A stretch of 13,993 bases of DNA from Clostridiales bacterium. GTDB taxonomy: Bacteria > Bacillota_A > Clostridia > Saccharofermentanales > Saccharofermentanaceae. This document shows, in pieces, positions 13,190-13,993 of this stretch; the stretch's first letter is position 1, and the number at the start of each line of letters is the position of its first letter. The notes below the pieces were generated by a model. It was not told where the DNA came from and did not search any database. It was given only the letters and a program-made list of their open reading frames with translations. The position numbers were made by a program, and so were the translations under genes. Location: contig JAGCGE010000040.1 of the NCBI GenBank assembly GCA_017649745.1, positions 1 to 13,993 on the forward strand, read 5' to 3'.

Positions 13190-13993
13190 CCGAACATCCT
13201 CTTAAGCCAGATCTCGCAGAGGTCAGGCCACATCGCAATATCCTTATAAAGATGTGTCTCATCGATATTAGGGAACTTCGGCGGCTCACCTGAGAATTGT
13301 TCCTTAAGTTCGTTAGTTCTTTGTTCTGAAACATCAATGAGTTTATCCTCAAAAACAGCTTTCTTCACCAGATCAAGCTGTTCCATAGTATATTCTCCGC
13401 CTGCCCTTCCTTCGAAAAAATCCTTACAAGGCATCGAAAGTCCGTGTCTTCCGTGTGGGAAAACATGGATAGTAAAATCAACGTTCTTTTCCTTAAGTGC
13501 AGAAGCAAGGATCAAACTGTTCTCTGAAGGAACAAAATCATCATCTGCGGTAGTCCAGATAAAACAAGGAGGATTATCTTCCCTGATATTCTTCTCAGCC
13601 GAATAATAATCCAATTCCTCAGCAGGAGCATTCTGACCTACCAGAGCCCAGATCGAATAGATATGAGTATATTCTCCTGCCGTTGTTACAGGATAACCAA
13701 GTATTACCGCATCAGGCTTATCAGAGATCTTGTTAAGTTCAGGATCAGGATCTACGATCTCATCATGATGAGTCATCAATGTCGTACAAACATGCCCGCC
13801 CGCTGAAAAACCGCATATAGCGACCTTCTTGGAGGGATTATTCTTCTTAATAAGTCTTACAGCTCTGGAGATATCCGTAAGAGGTTGTTTTCTAAGAGGG
13901 ATCGAAAACGTTATATCTGTTGTATATGTAAGAACATATGAATCATAACCTTTTTCATTGAACTTCTTCGCAACAATCTCGCCTTCGTGAGGC
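13186..13993 (-). CDS. Alpha/beta-hydrolase carbohydrate esterase (acetyl-xylan-esterase-like), 5' end missing
   Basis: The frame is open to the right edge of the window, so the N-terminus lies outside; 268 residues up to TGA at 13188-13186 are visible. It is an alpha/beta-hydrolase with a GFSAGGH nucleophile elbow (S63 of the visible part), the acid Asp in TADDDFVP (D151 or D152) and the catalytic His in FPHGRHG (H183). The block GYDSYVLTY...PLRKQPLTDISRAVRLIKKN is typical of bacterial carbohydrate acetyl or feruloyl esterases near polysaccharide-degradation genes. It removes ester groups, probably O-acetyl, from sugars; the exact substrate is not visible. Any export signal would be upstream of the window. 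It overlaps the GH95 gene by ATGA, so the two are translationally coupled and presumably act on the same glycan. Confidence 0.88.
   Translation of the reverse strand, partial: PHEGEIVAKKFNEKGYDSYVLTYTTDITFSIPLRKQPLTDISRAVRLIKKNNPSKKVAICGFSAGGHVCTTLMTHHDEIVDPDPELNKISDKPDAVILGYPVTTAGEYTHIYSIWALVGQNAPAEELDYYSAEKNIREDNPPCFIWTTADDDFVPSENSLILASALKEKNVDFTIHVFPHGRHGLSMPCKDFFEGRAGGEYTMEQLDLVKKAVFEDKLIDVSEQRTNELKEQFSGEPPKFPNIDETHLYKDIAMWPDLCEIWLKRMFG

Overview
The window looks like AT-rich chromosomal DNA of an anaerobic, fibre-degrading Firmicute of the class Clostridia. This is inferred from three things: a clostridial-type housekeeping set (trigger factor, ClpX, mini-RNase III, RlmB, CysRS), strong AGGAG-type ribosome binding sites, and a plant-cell-wall glycosidase operon with CBM3 modules. 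I cannot name the species. Almost everything is on the minus strand; one phosphatase gene is on the plus strand.

Read in the direction of minus-strand transcription (high to low coordinates), the window opens with a carbohydrate operon: a 5'-truncated serine esterase (13993-13186), a GH95 alpha-L-fucosidase-type enzyme (13189-11087, ATGA overlap) and a GH9 cellulase-type lipoprotein with two CBM3 modules (11071-8540). Together they suggest breakdown of acetylated, fucosylated xyloglucan or a similar hemicellulose: the GH9 acts at the cell surface, while the other two show no export signal.

A 504-base gap (8036-8539) separates this from the next operon and is not empty. It holds a good promoter, a strongly structured non-coding RNA of about 164 nt closed by a 21-bp G.U-rich stem with a terminal U-run, a possible 53-codon ORF containing a stable hairpin, and a weak terminator-like hairpin just before cysS.

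The next operon is cysS - mrnC - rlmB - lipoprotein (8035-4038), an RNA and translation cluster with overlapping or near-touching genes. Its last gene is interrupted by an in-frame TAA at 4365-4367, after which the same frame continues for another 108 codons. It ends at a bidirectional terminator shared with the convergent plus-strand tyrosine-phosphatase gene (3284-4024).

The left third carries tRNA-Arg(ACG) with promoter and terminator, tig with an extended-minus-10 promoter and terminator, then clpX followed 14 nt later by the start of a ROK-family kinase gene that runs off the window. Trigger factor has an unusual Lys/Thr/Ala-rich C-terminal tail. ClpX has YGF where the ClpP-binding IGF tripeptide is expected, and no clpP lies between tig and clpX.
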